Assembly (NCBI RefSeq): GCF_949628265.1
Contig: NC_088790.1
Location: forward strand, 21,208,545 to 21,272,544
Source of the DNA: Cloeon dipterum
Taxonomy: Eukaryota > Arthropoda > Insecta > Ephemeroptera > Baetidae
DNA: 64,000 nt
Reading direction: 5' to 3'
A program made the position numbers and the translations under genes. This document shows, one piece after another, positions 1 to 11,500 of this stretch. Under the pieces are notes generated by a model. That model made no database searches, was not told the origin of the DNA, and saw only the letters and a program-made list of their open reading frames with translations. Every line of letters starts with the position of its first letter. The stretch's first letter is position 1.

Positions 1-250
1 ACTTCGATTTGTGTTTTAAAATTCATTAACAGATGTTACCACCACTTGTTTGCAAGTTCAAGGCATTTTGGCGTTGATTTGTTTCAATCCTGCTGCTTTT
101 GGTTCCATATTATGGGGTATATATGCGTGCGTAAATACTTTTAATAATTATGTCAAATGCTAAAATAAAAAACATTTCAGCAAATCACACAAGGGAAAAT
201 AATTGTTATCGTCTCTTATGGTGAAAGATTATCATTTAATGTATTGCTTT

Positions 251-690
251 TGAATTTCACCGGTTGCATAAACTCTAAGTGTTCGAAGCGGCCAACAGAT
301 GGCGCCACCGTAGACTTTCGATTTTAAGGCACTTCCGCTGTGATTTCAGACTCAATCTAGCTACTGTGCATTCTGCAATTAATTTGCTAATTTTTGACGT
401 GCTGAAAACCAAAATCGGTTCAGCCAATCGCCGTAGAATCATGAAAAACTATTTTTTGAAATAAAAAAATATTTTCCAACGTTTCTACGGCGAATGGCTG
501 AACCGATTTTGGTTTTCAGCACGTCAAAAATTAGCAAATTAATTAAAAAAAGCCAAATAGCTAGATTGAGTCTGAAATCGCAGCGGAAATGCCTTAAAAT
601 TGCTTAAAACAACATTTTTAAGAAAGTCTGTGGTTGCGCCATCTGTTGGCGGCTTCAAACACTAAGGGTTTATGCAACTGGTCAATTCCA
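251..690. mobile_element. Fold-back (MITE-like) element, copy 1, with CTCF-like motifs at both ends
   Basis: The two halves are long imperfect inverted repeats of each other around a centre near 465-470. The outer ends read like CCAGTTGCATAAACCCTTAG in inverted orientation, and an AATT lies at each outer edge. Inside each arm is ACAGATGGCGC (left about 295-305, right on the opposite strand about 637-647), which resembles the insect CTCF core AGRTGGCGC. The inner arms match ACGTGCTGAAAACCAAAAT and its complement. A second copy in the same arrangement lies at 21853-22290. No transposase frame is present, so it would be a non-autonomous element. The exact ends and target duplication are uncertain. 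Confidence 0.8.
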
Positions 691-3600
691 GCATTTTCCT
701 TGCAGTCAATTTTCTTTGTAAAATGTTTAGTTAGGAATTAAACAATTTAGCCCAAAAATATTTCTGAAGTTTTCTCCAGAGCAAATTGGTCCAGTTCTAT
801 GCCAAATATACTTTCATTGCTTTTTAATGTGATTCAAGGAGATCAGCCTTCTGCAAAAATAATAAATTCATGAGACCCAACAATATTCAAGTATCGCATA
901 GATAGCAGAGCGGCTGGCTTTGTGATTTATTCACTCAATTAAACCTCAGGGGCGAGTTGACGAAATTTGATACACCACCTGGCTCACAAAGACAGGTCAA
1001 TAGTGGTTCACCTTTTGTCTTGAAGCATAAATAAATGCCTCGCATCACGCTCGAAATTCCTTTTGCCGAGCTCAGCAAACAATCAGGAAAGGCGAAATAA
1101 TTATACCGAGACGTGCCAGTTAGAATGCTTTCCACCTGCAAGTCACCTGAGCAGCAAACATCGGTTAGCGATGTCAGTCACTCAGCAGAATCAGGTCACC
1201 TGTTGGATTTTGCAACTGACGCTGCGATCGCCGGCTATTGGATGCGCACCGCCTTTGCTCCCACACTTGTAAAGCCTCTCGCTTCGGGTTGCCTATTTAT
1301 GGAGCTCCTTTTGTGCCAAGCCGAGAGGGTCGTACAGACGCAGCACCTTTGATTTTCATTTTACACGCCTCAATCGACTTGTTTGCTTTGGAAATGTTCC
1401 ACTTGGAAGGTTCTCCCACGGAGAGATACAAGCAAAAACGCTTTGCGGCTCAACAAAATTTATTAAATTTTCTCTGCCCGTGTAAGATAATTTTTTCAGC
1501 TTAGTGTGCGTTCAAAATTATTGCTGAGAGTCAGGATAAGTTCCCACATTTTAAGCACAACGGACAACTTGGATTCCAAAAATTTGCTCTGGACTTTTAT
1601 TCATAAGTTAAAATTGTGAACAGATGGTATACACCTCCATCAATTGGAAAATAGGTGGATAATTTTATATAATGTGCTCCCAATGTTTCAGAGCCTGAAA
1701 ACCAAAAAAAAATCAGGCTGTTTGCTTTGCATCATTATATTGAGGAAAACCGAAATAAAAATCCACACTCAAAGCCTTAATAAAAACTGTCGAACGTGTA
1801 TCCTTGACAAAATTGAACTTGAATTGAAAAAAAATCTCTTCTGCAGCACACCTTGTTACGGGAGGAAGAATAAATTTATTAAAACCTGGCCACGGGATGC
1901 AATTAAAAGCGACACGCTCGCGCGAGATATTCAATCTTTTGCATTTGTCAGCACAATCAGCATACGCTGGCGTCCACATAACACATTAAACAAGCGATGC
2001 AAACCCTGCTCCCGACGACAGAACGAGAGAAGCCGCTCAGTAAATTCATTAAAACCAGCAGCACCGCACCCGACCATAATATAAAAGTCATTAAAAAGTT
2101 TATTGCGAAATTAAACACATATATTTTTTTTATAATTCCAATCGCGCGGTGAGCTTGATCCTCGCGAACACCTGCAAACTTTTCAAGCATTAGTAACGGC
2201 GTCGTGATCTTTTTTACTCTCTCGCTCCACGCACAAATTTCATCAGCTCCATTCGAAAGTTTGCCCGGCGCAATCAGTCAGGTGCGAGAGCGGTTCCGCG
2301 CGAAAATTGCACGTGTGCTGCTGTAAAAGGTAAACAAACCTGAAAAAGAGCGTGGGACTCGAGGATGGCCCTGAAGTTAAACGAAAATCTTTTTCCTTTA
2401 CATCTAAAAACATTTTTTAACTATACCATATAGCGTACGTTTGACGTGATTGTTGTATTTGTTCCGTATTTATATTATTTTGTCTGGTGTAATAATCACA
2501 AATCAATATTGTTGTTAATAATTCGCGGACCCAATGAATTTGGGGTAAGTGTCGTTGTTATCAAAAATATTATATGTAATTGTAATTCATGGAATTGTAT
2601 TACAGTCCCGTTGGTGAATTAAACCAGTCTGTCTAAAAAAAATATTATTATTTGGTCAACCCTTCCCCTGCGACCAAACTACTAAAACTGGCTATTCAAA
2701 TTTTTTTTTAAAACCTCTAGCAAGAATTGCAAGTTCAATAAATTAAATTTTAGAATATTTTCTTAGTATATTTTATATTTCCTCATACAAAACGAATCGC
2801 ATTGAAAATTATCAGGCACAGCAGTGAGACTGTCTCGCAGTTCAATTAATAATAAAATACCACAAGAATGTTAATGTGTGATCAGTGCGAAAGGCAGCCA
2901 GCCAGCCAGCCAGCCAAATAATCGTGGCGCCAGTCAGTCTTGATGCCCACCTGTGTGTATCTTTTGACTGTGATACATAATAGAAATCCTGCGGCAGGGT
3001 TTTCAACTCTCTGCACCTGCACGGCATATTCTTTTATCACAGCCTCGTCCCGATCATCGGATCAAGCGAGTTCCCACCGAAGTGAGCATTTTTTAAAAGA
3101 GACCTAAGCTTACCTTTTTGAATTTCATTGCACAGAATTTACAAAGGAAGTCTATTTGTGGGTTACAATATTAGAGCTACCATATCTCAAGCAAATATTT
3201 TGAGAATGTTTTGAGATGTTAAGGATTTATCCGGTTCTTCAAAAAGGTTGATCACTTCAATTATTTAATTGAATAACTGCAAAAGTAGCATGGTTCAAAA
3301 GGGCATTATTAAGATATTGAAATTTGTGTATGGTTCATTTTAACATTTGCCACAGGACAGAATAAGATTTAGAAATTAATTAATCTAAACTGAGAACGGG
3401 CAGAATTTCTCCCCTTCTCATTAAGTGTAGTGCAAGTCACGGGTAATGACTATTTAAGTTCAAATTAGTGAAAACTTGGCACTCGGCACCGTAATGTATT
3501 CTTGGAAGTTTAGTAGCTGAAACGGTAAACAGACTCGAGCTAAATTTTGGCAAGGAATTCATTACATCAATTTTGGCTACGTGGTATCATAAATTCCCGC

Positions 3601-4788
3601 CCGGCAGTTTTCGCAAGCTCCGCGAGGATTTTGTGCAAGAGCTAACAACCTGAACAGTCTCGCGAGTAAAAAATCAGTGCCCTTCAGGAAGCGCCGCGTC
3701 GAGATTGAGTGCAGGTGTTCGCGGCAGTTACAATAATTAAATAAACGGCCTTTCAGCAGCGAGAGCGGCACTGAAGACTCGGCAATTTGGTGCGCGATCC
3801 AAGCGACCCAAAAAGCTGCAGTCTGATGCCTATCTCACTGCTCTGGCCGATATTTCTCAAAAGCAGGAAAAGATTGAAAGAACTGTGACCATGTGTTTTC
3901 TAAAGCTCCTGAAAATTTCCAAAAGATGTGAGCGTTCACCTGTGGGCTGGTATTTCTATTATGTCCGCACATCTGTTTGGTTATATTTTCAAAGATCCCC
4001 TTTATTATAGAAGAAGGTATTTACAGCCACGCTACCTTAAGGCAGTGCAGGTGTGATCCAGACACCACGTCGCCGCACCAAAAGGAAGCCTCTCTTTTCT
4101 CTCCTCTCTGCTCATTCACACACACTAAAATAGTGCGCATATTTTACACTTGTCTCGACTCCTCTTTCACCGGCGCACCGGCGGCCCAACCTGGTAACGT
4201 CAACAGGTGATAAACCCGGGCAGCGACGGGATGCACAGATTAGGAATGTTTGCCTATTTGCTACTCGAAAAGCAAACACATTCGTCACTAAAATCGACAC
4301 ATGCGTAAATAATCTTGCAGGTGTTTTAGAGTTGACATTTTAAACAAATGGAATGTCAACTGTGCGTTGAGGTATTATCTTGCGTGAGTAAAATAATAAT
4401 GCAGCCTATTTGGAGAAATGTATTCAAATATTTGCTGGCTTTTTCCAAGCTTGAACCTATAGAACTGCGGGAAATAAAAGACAATTTTTAAGCACGCATT
4501 TTGTTGAACAGCAACAAAATAAAAAAAAGAGAGGGAATTTATTTTGTACTATCAAAGTTACATTTTATAATATCTGTATGGCTAATATAAGGTTTAACTT
4601 TGAAAAATGTTACAAATTCCATAATTTTAAAAGAAGGTTTATTTAAAGTATTTGAGAAGAAATAAAGAACAACGCTTTTTACAAATAAGCAGGGGAAAAT
4701 GAAGTAAAAAAGACTGATAAATATATAATCAAATTGTTTATATAGGAGGAAAACGTTTTGGATATTTTATGATTAAATATGTATTAGT
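691..4788. other. Intergenic stretch without a recognisable gene
   Basis: AT-rich DNA with only short, low-complexity open frames and no recognisable domain. A short (CCAG)n-type tetranucleotide run lies at about 2890-2916. Nothing else in this stretch can be supported as a gene. Confidence 0.6.
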
Positions 4789-4792
4789 TTAT

Positions 4793-4934
4793 CGTCCTGG
4801 TCCCGGCAAAATTGCGTAACTTTCAACAAAACCAAACCCGAATTTCCTTGTTGCAAGAAAAGGTCAACAATCAATTCGAAAATGAAAATTTGGGTGTTTG
4901 TTGAACGTTGCGCAATTTTGCCGGGACCAGGACG
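4793..4934. mobile_element. Short fold-back MITE with TTAT target duplication
   Basis: The ends are inverted repeats of about 26 bp, beginning CGTCCTGGTCCCGGCAAAAT on the left, with the complement ending at 4934. The first T of the GTAAC end differs from the other arm by a single base. The arms continue with weaker complementarity towards the centre. TTAT occurs immediately outside both ends (4789-4792 and 4935-4938), as expected for a 4-bp target-site duplication. The element is too small to encode a protein. Confidence 0.75.
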
Positions 4935-5129
4935 TTATAACGATTGGATTAACTAAAGCGGCAATAAAAATACATTTTTTTAAACTACTTCACTTACTGA
5001 AGTAAACCACTCTTGGATAATTAATTTAAAAAATTCGAGATTATCCTGAAATATTTTTTTCTTTTCACTTAACAGATATAATACTAGTAAAAAATATACA
5101 GGACAACTGAGACCTACAAATACAACAAA

Positions 5130-7188
5130 TCAATCAATTCTTCTAGTTTCGGATAGATCCTGCAACATAACACCAGTGGTGCTACTTGTAGAGGTTTGAT
5201 GCTCTTGCTTCGAGAAAGCTCTACATACCCTCCACTTAGCGATCGACTTCCTCACTTTAGGGTTGAGAAAAACGCAGAGAATAAAAACAAAAGTTCCTCG
5301 CGAAGCGTTGATGATGTCGATTGGCCGAAAGAGCCACTTTGGTTCATTGTTGCACCAGGCTGAAATCGGTTCAAATACCCAAGTTGCGCCCATTAAGAAG
5401 AACAGCTTGAAGTACATCATGGCCCTGAAGAAATTGTCAATTTTCCTTTTCGAGTGATAAGTTTAACTTCTCACCTCTGTCTATCATCATTTCCAGAGTG
5501 GCGGATGCTGTTCGTTCGTTTCATTTCTTTCTTGGTTTTTAGACTAATCTTCGTAATTCTATATACGGCGAATGCGATGAAGAAAATGTTCAACAACATC
5601 ATAACGAGGATTAATCCGTGAAAAAAGATATCCCCGACGTAGACAGGTCCTTAAACATTTTATGGTTAGTTACTTTTTCTAATATATATTATAGCATGCA
5701 AAAATCAACGAACCGTCTTTGAACCAACAAGATGGCTCGCCAAATCCAGGATAAAAATGACCTGAGGTGAGAGTATTGTCGCATACAATAACCACAATGC
5801 ACATAAGGACTGGGAAGAGGGTTGAATACATGGCGTAGACCCTAAATCTTCGATTTTGTGAATCGAATCCAGAGCCAGTCGATTTCTTGAGGATCCTGAG
5901 AGCGAATTAATATATTTTTGGCATTTTTAATTTAATACAAATATTGCACCTGAAGGTATAGAATATGTCGAAGCACATTACGTTAAGCCAGAAGAAGGAA
6001 CTGAGCATAAAAAAGTAGGTGACATAGCCTTCAAATTCAGATTAAATTATTAACGCGATCGTTAAATAATCCAGTAAAATACCAGTTATTTTGCACAAAG
6101 TTTTATGCATGGAGTGTCCCACGAGAGATATTACTGCAAGCCCAGCCAACCCAGCCATCAAAGTAAAGGACTGACAAGCAAGATTCCTTCCGTGGAGATT
6201 TTTATATTCAGGTGTTGACAAAATTACAACGAAATTAAGAAACAGCATCACGGCAGAGATCAGTATTAGAACGGTGATAAACATCTGGTAATGATCTTCA
6301 GGCTGGTCGAAACGACACAAGAAAACTGCGTTTCTATTTTCTCCGGTGTCCTATCGGGAAACAAATAAATTACTAGTTTTGCAAAATATTAAAAGTAATT
6401 ATTATATTGATTTTGCAATGAATTCTCCTATTGGCAGTTAACAAGGAAGAAAGAAATAAATTATATAAAAAACATTACACGCTCTCGTATAGGAAAGCAA
6501 TTGTTTCGGCCTCACAGGCCTCAGGAAAGAATTTTAAATCAGAAAACGTCTGCCTCAAGCATTGCGAGTCAACGGCTTGGCACATATTTTGGTAAACTTT
6601 TACTTTAAACAAGTAGGAAAAATACTTTTATAAAACATCTTACACTAATGCAAAATTCACTTGGACTATAAGTTTCGTTGTCACTCAAGAAAGTGAGCTG
6701 GCCATTAGCTGACAGAATATAATCATTATATTCATCCTCTGGTGTGTTATTATAGACATCTGATATAAGCTGACAGTCAATCTCTTCGTCTAGTAGTGTT
6801 ATAACGCTGAAGAGATGAGTCTCAACTCTTCCCTCACCAAGTTGAACTTGCGTTTCATTTGAAATTTGTTTCAAATTGTGCTTTCTGAGCACATCTGGAC
6901 AAAATATTAATATCAAACAGTAGCGTTTTAAGCTAATGTACCTTCTGGACATTTTCTGAAACAAGGCTTCAGATGGCATTCGCAGACGAAGTGTTTGGAT
7001 CCATTAGTCCAGGTAGATATATTGTTGTACAGAACTCCTTTGATCACCAAGCTTCCATTCTCTAGTTTGGAACCCGTCGGCAACTCGAGATCTAAACCTT
7101 TCGCGCATCTTTCACTGTGGACTTGGACACATGCTACGTAATTCAAATGAAAAAACACAAGCAGTATGCAGTAGCAAAGTCCCTGCAT
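5130..7188 (-). CDS. Methuselah-like class B GPCR, copy 1 (intact, 498 aa)
   Basis: Predicted seven-exon secretin-like receptor of the insect Methuselah family, a plasma-membrane protein with a large extracellular ligand-binding domain. Exons on the minus strand: 7188-6942, 6894-6644, 6350-6083, 6028-5950, 5895-5714, 5649-5475, 5424-5130; all junctions are GT-AG and phases agree. Residues 1-22 form a signal peptide (start MQGLCYC, the Met shared with copies 2 and 4). The ectodomain shows the Mth hallmark LENGSLVIKGVLY followed by VCECHLKPCFRKC, and ends EFCIS...VFLC. TM1 is at about 189-210. TM3 carries FFWLNVMCFDIFYTFR, the family signature. The last exon holds TM6-7 and a short serine/threonine-rich tail. 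Intron 1 is only 47 bp. The family is certain; the ligand and exact ortholog are unknown. Upstream in-frame Met codons exist but are not conserved between copies. Confidence 0.88.
5718..5803 (-). repeat. 86-bp tract identical to part of Mth copy 4
   Basis: This part of exon 5 and its donor-side end, encoding CDNTLTSGHFYPGFGEPSCW, is base-for-base the same as 16401-16486 in copy 4, whereas flanking exon and intron bases differ. It is annotated as a probable gene-conversion tract. Confidence 0.7.
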
Positions 7189-7345
7189 CTTGCCGCACAG
7201 ACACCGCAAACTGTTGTTAAATAAGGAAGTCATAATTTGTAAAACACGTACTTTTAAACTTTCTTCATACATCCGCAGAGAATTGACGTTGACCAAAGCT
7301 GATAAAATTTTGTTGGCCGCGATAACAGATCTAAAATATTGAATT
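7189..7345 (-). promoter_or_regulatory. Conserved 5' flank of Mth-like copy 1
   Basis: About 150 bp upstream of the start codon is shared, with differences, by copies 1, 2 and 3. It includes an agaattgacgtt block and a downstream ataaaattttgttgg...gcgataac block (a GATA-type site on one strand). This is probably 5' UTR plus core promoter. No TATA box is obvious and the transcription start cannot be placed. Confidence 0.4.
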
Positions 7346-8844
7346 TAATACCTTTTTTCCTGATTAAATTCAAACATATTTTGAGGAAATTGGTTCATAT
7401 TGTAGCTGCCACTAGAACAAAAAAATTTGATATAATTCTTTTCTATAACCAATTCAAAATTAAATCAGATTTTTTAATATTTTTGTTGTTAAATATTGTC
7501 TATAATTTTTTAATTCAAGTGATAAATGTAATCAATTAAAAATTAGAATGGCTCGATTTTTAGTTATCAAGAGCCTGTTGACTCGCATTGTTAAGGCACT
7601 TTCAGGAGTGTCAAAGCAATGTGAGGTATTTGAGCAATTCGGAGTTCTAATACTGGCTACCTAATGTCAGAGATGGCAAAAAGTGGTTAGTTTAGTGACT
7701 CGAAATGCTCAAATTGCTCAACGGGCTGGGAGGCGCACCGGCGCCAACTCGCTACTTGCTGGTTTGCACCTTTCCAGCATGCGTGATTTGGTTTCACGGG
7801 ACGAATGTCTAGCGTTTCAATGCAGTTCTCGGTGCGGAGGCAAGTGGCCCTTGAGTGGGCCCTGTGCGGCCTGGTGCGCCCATGTTATCCGTTCGCGGTG
7901 TTATTGGGACCCGGGTTTCAGCATTCGTGCTAGTGCAGTGCGCGCCCTTCCCGGTCCTCGGACAGGGACAAAAAGAGCATTAATTAATGTAAAAAATACT
8001 TTTGACCTGGTTCATGATTAATAAGAAGTGTTAATGTAGTAAAACCTCAATGTGCTTTTATTAATTAACAGTTATTATAATTTATAATTCCAAAAATTGT
8101 GCACTATGCAATGTGCACCAGGCAGATTGTGTTTGGCGAAACCGTTACAATACTATTTTCTATGCAATTAATTCACTCAGAGTCCCCCTTCCTGATTTGT
8201 CCATTTACAATTAGTGTTCTTTTTAGTGATTTTTGCAAGCAGTAGAATATTAAAATAAAATGAGAAAATTTCCTGCAATTCTAATCTCGCCGTAAGATAA
8301 TTTTCAGGTTCCACTTCTTACCCACAAAAATCTTTTGACTACATCCAAGCAATTTTATAGCATATTTTCGGGCTTCAAATGAGTTATTGAGTGCGCTCGG
8401 TTTTATTAATATAAGTATACACAACTTCACTGCCTTTGTGACTTTATCCTTTCATTTTTTTTTTGTAAATGTTTTCCTGGAATGAAGAGAAAATTCAAAA
8501 ATTTTTTGAAGCATAGAGTATCAGTTTATTTAATATATATTGCGATATTTTATGACATTTTAGTTACGATGTCACCACTTAGAAGTAGTTGCTCCATATT
8601 ATGAAAGAAACGGACTCCATCCTCGTTACTCAGAAATAAAGAAGATATTTTCGATGAAAAAAGGTTATCCGTTTCTTTCAAAATGTGGATTTTATTACAT
8701 ATTTTATTGCTACACGGTTACAAAATTAAGCACGTGATGTGCAATGTGCACCTCTTAAGCCTGCTCGGGAAACTTGACAAAAGTAGATGTTTTCCTATGT
8801 CGTCGGGTGTCAGGCGGGGAGACCAAAAGTCATATATCATGGTC
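7346..8844. other. Intergenic stretch with a GC-rich island (about 7700-7975)
   Basis: Mostly AT-rich, with a sharply bounded GC-rich block at about 7700-7975 that has open frames but no recognisable domain. A pair of 14-bp inverted repeats (TGAAAGAAACGGA type) lies at about 8600 and 8670. No gene is supported. Confidence 0.5.
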
Positions 8845-9314
8845 AGGTAGGCTACTCTTTTCACGCGCTGCGTACATACCCTCGCAGATTTCGTGCCGAG
8901 AAACTGATGAGCCGCTGTGCCGCTCTCGCTCGCACGGTGTCAGTGCGTGTACTCGCCAGCGGAGGTCACGCCAGAATTTGATAGAATTTCTATTCAAAAC
9001 GTAATAATAGATATAAAATTGTAACCGAAATCACTTTTTTGAAGGGATATATCAAACAGATTACAGTTACATTTAATAAGGGCAAGCGTTTATCACAAAT
9101 ACACATATTTTGCAATTTAGTATTAATATCATCAAACAAAATCAAGACTTTTTTTAACAAATTTACGAAATAAAAATACCCTTGGGTCAACTTTTCAAAT
9201 ACGTTACAAAATTTACCTTTCTAAATATCTACAAGACGTAATATAAACAATATTTTGTAGCCAGATTTTTATTTTATGTTTCCACCTATAAATTTATATT
9301 AATGTGTGACTCGC

Positions 9315-9320
9315 TTTATT
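9315..9320 (-). terminator. Poly(A) signal of truncated Mth copy 2
   Basis: AATAAA on the minus strand, 8 bp after the TAG stop. The matching position in unit B (near 11930) has no perfect AATAAA, so the signal is particular to this copy. Confidence 0.5.
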
Positions 9321-9327
9321 TGTTCGC

Positions 9328-10356
9328 CTAGTGCATTGAACGTTTAATATAAACAACTTTTGAGATGGCTAACTTATTTTTTAGCTTTATAATCTCAACA
9401 AGCATCACGACAGAGATCAGTATAAGAATGGTGATCAATATTTTAAAAGGATCATTTGGTGGTTCATATATTGTGTCACATATAAGGACTCCGGTTTTAT
9501 CCTCTCCAAGGTCCTACAAGAAAAAACAATAAAATAATAAAGATTAATTAAATGTATGAGGGGCTACTTATTAATGATAAGATATATTTTAAATATGACA
9601 TTGTTTAAAAATGCTCCAAATTTTAGTTAGCACTTAATTTAGGCAAAAAGCTACTTTCATATTTTAAGTAAGATCTCCTCGAGCTAAATAGTTTCTAATC
9701 CACTGATAGGTGCACTGACATTTTTTCGCAGCATTTTCCATTGAAAATTAAGCAAGTATCCATTTCATATTATAAAACCTATTTAAACAAAAAAAGCTAA
9801 TATTTCTTTGTTAAAATACTCACACCGAAGCAAAATTCGTTTGAGTGCATAGTTTCACTGACATTTAGGAAAATGAGTTCTCCCTTCGATGTCAGAATGA
9901 ATAAATCACCACCACTACTATTGGAAAATACATCTGGCAATAAATCACAATTAATATCTTCGTCTAGTAGTGTTATAACGCTGATGAGATGACTCTTATT
10001 TGTTTTCTCGGCAAGTTGAATTCGCGTTTCATTTGAAATTGGTTTCAAATGGTTTTTTCTGAGCACCTCTGGACAAAATATTAATATCAAACAGTAACGT
10101 TTTAAGCTTATGTACCTTCTGGACATTTTCTGAAACAAGGTTTCAGGTCGCACTCGCAGACAGAGTGTACATTGCGGCGATCATTCCAAGTAGTGGTGAT
10201 ATTGTTGTATAGAACTCCGTTGATCGCAAGGCTTCCATTCTCTAGTTTGGAACCCGCCGGCAATTCTAACTCTGAACCTTCCTCGCACCTTCCACCTTGG
10301 ACACATGCCACGTAATTGAAATAAAAAAGCAGTATGCATCTGCACAGGCTTTGCAT
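9328..10356 (-). CDS. Truncated Methuselah-like protein, copy 2: ectodomain plus one transmembrane helix (223 aa)
   Basis: Exons on the minus strand: 10356-10116, 10068-9824, 9513-9328. The signal peptide (MQSLCRC start) and the full Mth ectodomain are present and nearly identical to copy 3, including LENGSLAINGVLY, VCECDLKPCFRKC and an FC...VLIC end. The third exon runs into TM1 (ILITILILISVVMLV), then departs from the family at about 9398 into duplicated 3' flanking DNA. It reads EIIKLKNKLAISK and more before a TAG at 9330-9328. A poly(A) signal (AATAAA on the minus strand, 9320-9315) follows about 8 bp later. The basic residues after the helix would suit a type I single-pass anchor. It may be an expressed decoy-like receptor or a young pseudogene; the sequence shows no stop or frameshift before the deletion point. 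Confidence 0.65.
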
Positions 10357-11062
10357 CTTGCCGCACGGACACCGCAAACTAATGTTTAATAGGGAAGAAA
10401 TATTATTGCATGAATCATGTTCTTTAAGCTTTCCAAAAATATCCCCGCATAGAATTGACGTTTCTCAAAAATAATAAAATTTTGTTGGTTAGCTGCGATA
10501 ACGTATCTCAGATATTGAATTTTTAGATTTGCTTTTTTTAGTAAAGGCGCTGTGAAGTTCCTCTGTAGCGAATAAATTTGAGATATTTGTCGTGACACTC
10601 TTTGGCCTGTTACTGACCTGAGAGCTATGCATTTAGGGAACCAATTGAAGTGTACAAATTATTTTTAAATTTTGCTGTCTTGAATAAAAATATTTTCTCT
10701 GAAATAGTAACAGTGACCAACTGAACACTGCATATATTCATGATTTTAAAATTTCTTGTTTAACCTAATGCAAGATTAATGAAAATCAATTTTTTTTAAT
10801 CTAGTCTAATATGTAGTACTTAATTTTAAATAACAATAATTTATGCAGATTACCTGAGACAGGTAAAAAAAATGACAATTATTGAGACTTTTATTCCTGT
10901 TAAAGTTTATAAATATTTGCTGGAATCTGTAAATGCTTCTTTTCGACCATTTTTATTCAGAATTAAGCATCTATTAAAAGTTCATATACATTGTAACACA
11001 TATTCTTCTATAATCATAAAAGCATGGCAAAAAAGAGCACAGAGCTTGTTTTAATAATTTAA
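10357..11062. other. 5' flank of Mth copy 2, no separate gene
   Basis: The first 200 bp or so resemble the 5' flanks of copies 1 and 3 (tagaattgacg and gctgcgataacgtat blocks), so they probably hold the promoter. The rest is AT-rich and parallels 14370-14833 of unit B. The 60-aa open frame here has no support. Confidence 0.45.
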
Positions 11063-11365
11063 GGAAATGAAACGTATTTATGTGCAATTTCAACAAACTT
11101 TTATTTAAGCAAATAAAGTGCAGAAGTATGGATTAATTTATCATAATTATTACAATAATTTTACAAAGAAATTAAATGCAGCTTCCTCGTTGTGAAGTAA
11201 TTTGTTTTTTATTCGCATTGCAACAGAAGGGTCACCATGGAAGCTTGATTATAATTTCTTCTGACAATTATGACAACGTCGCGTGGCTCTGCCTTATTTG
11301 GCAGCAATCAAGAAAAGGTTAAATAGGGTTTTCAAATAACAAACTATTTTTTTACAAAAACCGCA

Positions 11366-11500
11366 TTAATGCGTTATTGTAGAAAGGAAAGTAGGAGAGA
11401 GCAACGTAATGCCAGGGGTGCTAATTGTAGTAATTTGATGGTTTTGCATTGAGAATGCTCTGCATACACTCCACTTTGCGATCGACTTCCTCACTTTAGG
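11366..11500 (-). pseudogene. Orphan last-exon fragment of a Methuselah-like gene
   Basis: The minus strand encodes KVRKSIAKWSVCRAFSMQNH and a short tail, matching the start of the cytoplasmic tail in copies 1, 3 and 4 (for example KVRKSIAKWRLCRAFSKQEH in copy 4). The fragment stops dead at TTTAGG, where duplication unit B begins. There is no TM7, no upstream exon and no acceptor, so it cannot make a receptor. It is most like copy 4, in keeping with its position at the right end of unit A. Confidence 0.8.

Larger units (their letters stand above)
8845..11500. repeat. Segmental duplication unit A (contains Mth copy 2)
   Basis: The unit starts AGGTAGGCTA and matches unit B, which starts at about 11498. 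The shared parts are the 3' flank (8845-9398 with 11498-12013), the gene, its 5' flank, and a downstream block (about 11063-11400 with 15176-15510). Relative to unit B it lacks the segment equivalent to about 12013-13175, which removed TM2-TM7 of the receptor, and a segment of about 340 bp equivalent to 14834-15175. Confidence 0.75.

Noticed and set aside
6480..6610. A possible extra exon (VYQNMCQAVDSQC...) between exons 2 and 3 of Mth copy 1
   Set aside because: Exon 2 and the TM1 exon already join in phase 0 in all four copies, with good donor and acceptor sites. The putative exon has no matching acceptor phase in copy 1 and is interrupted by stops or unalignable in copies 2-4.
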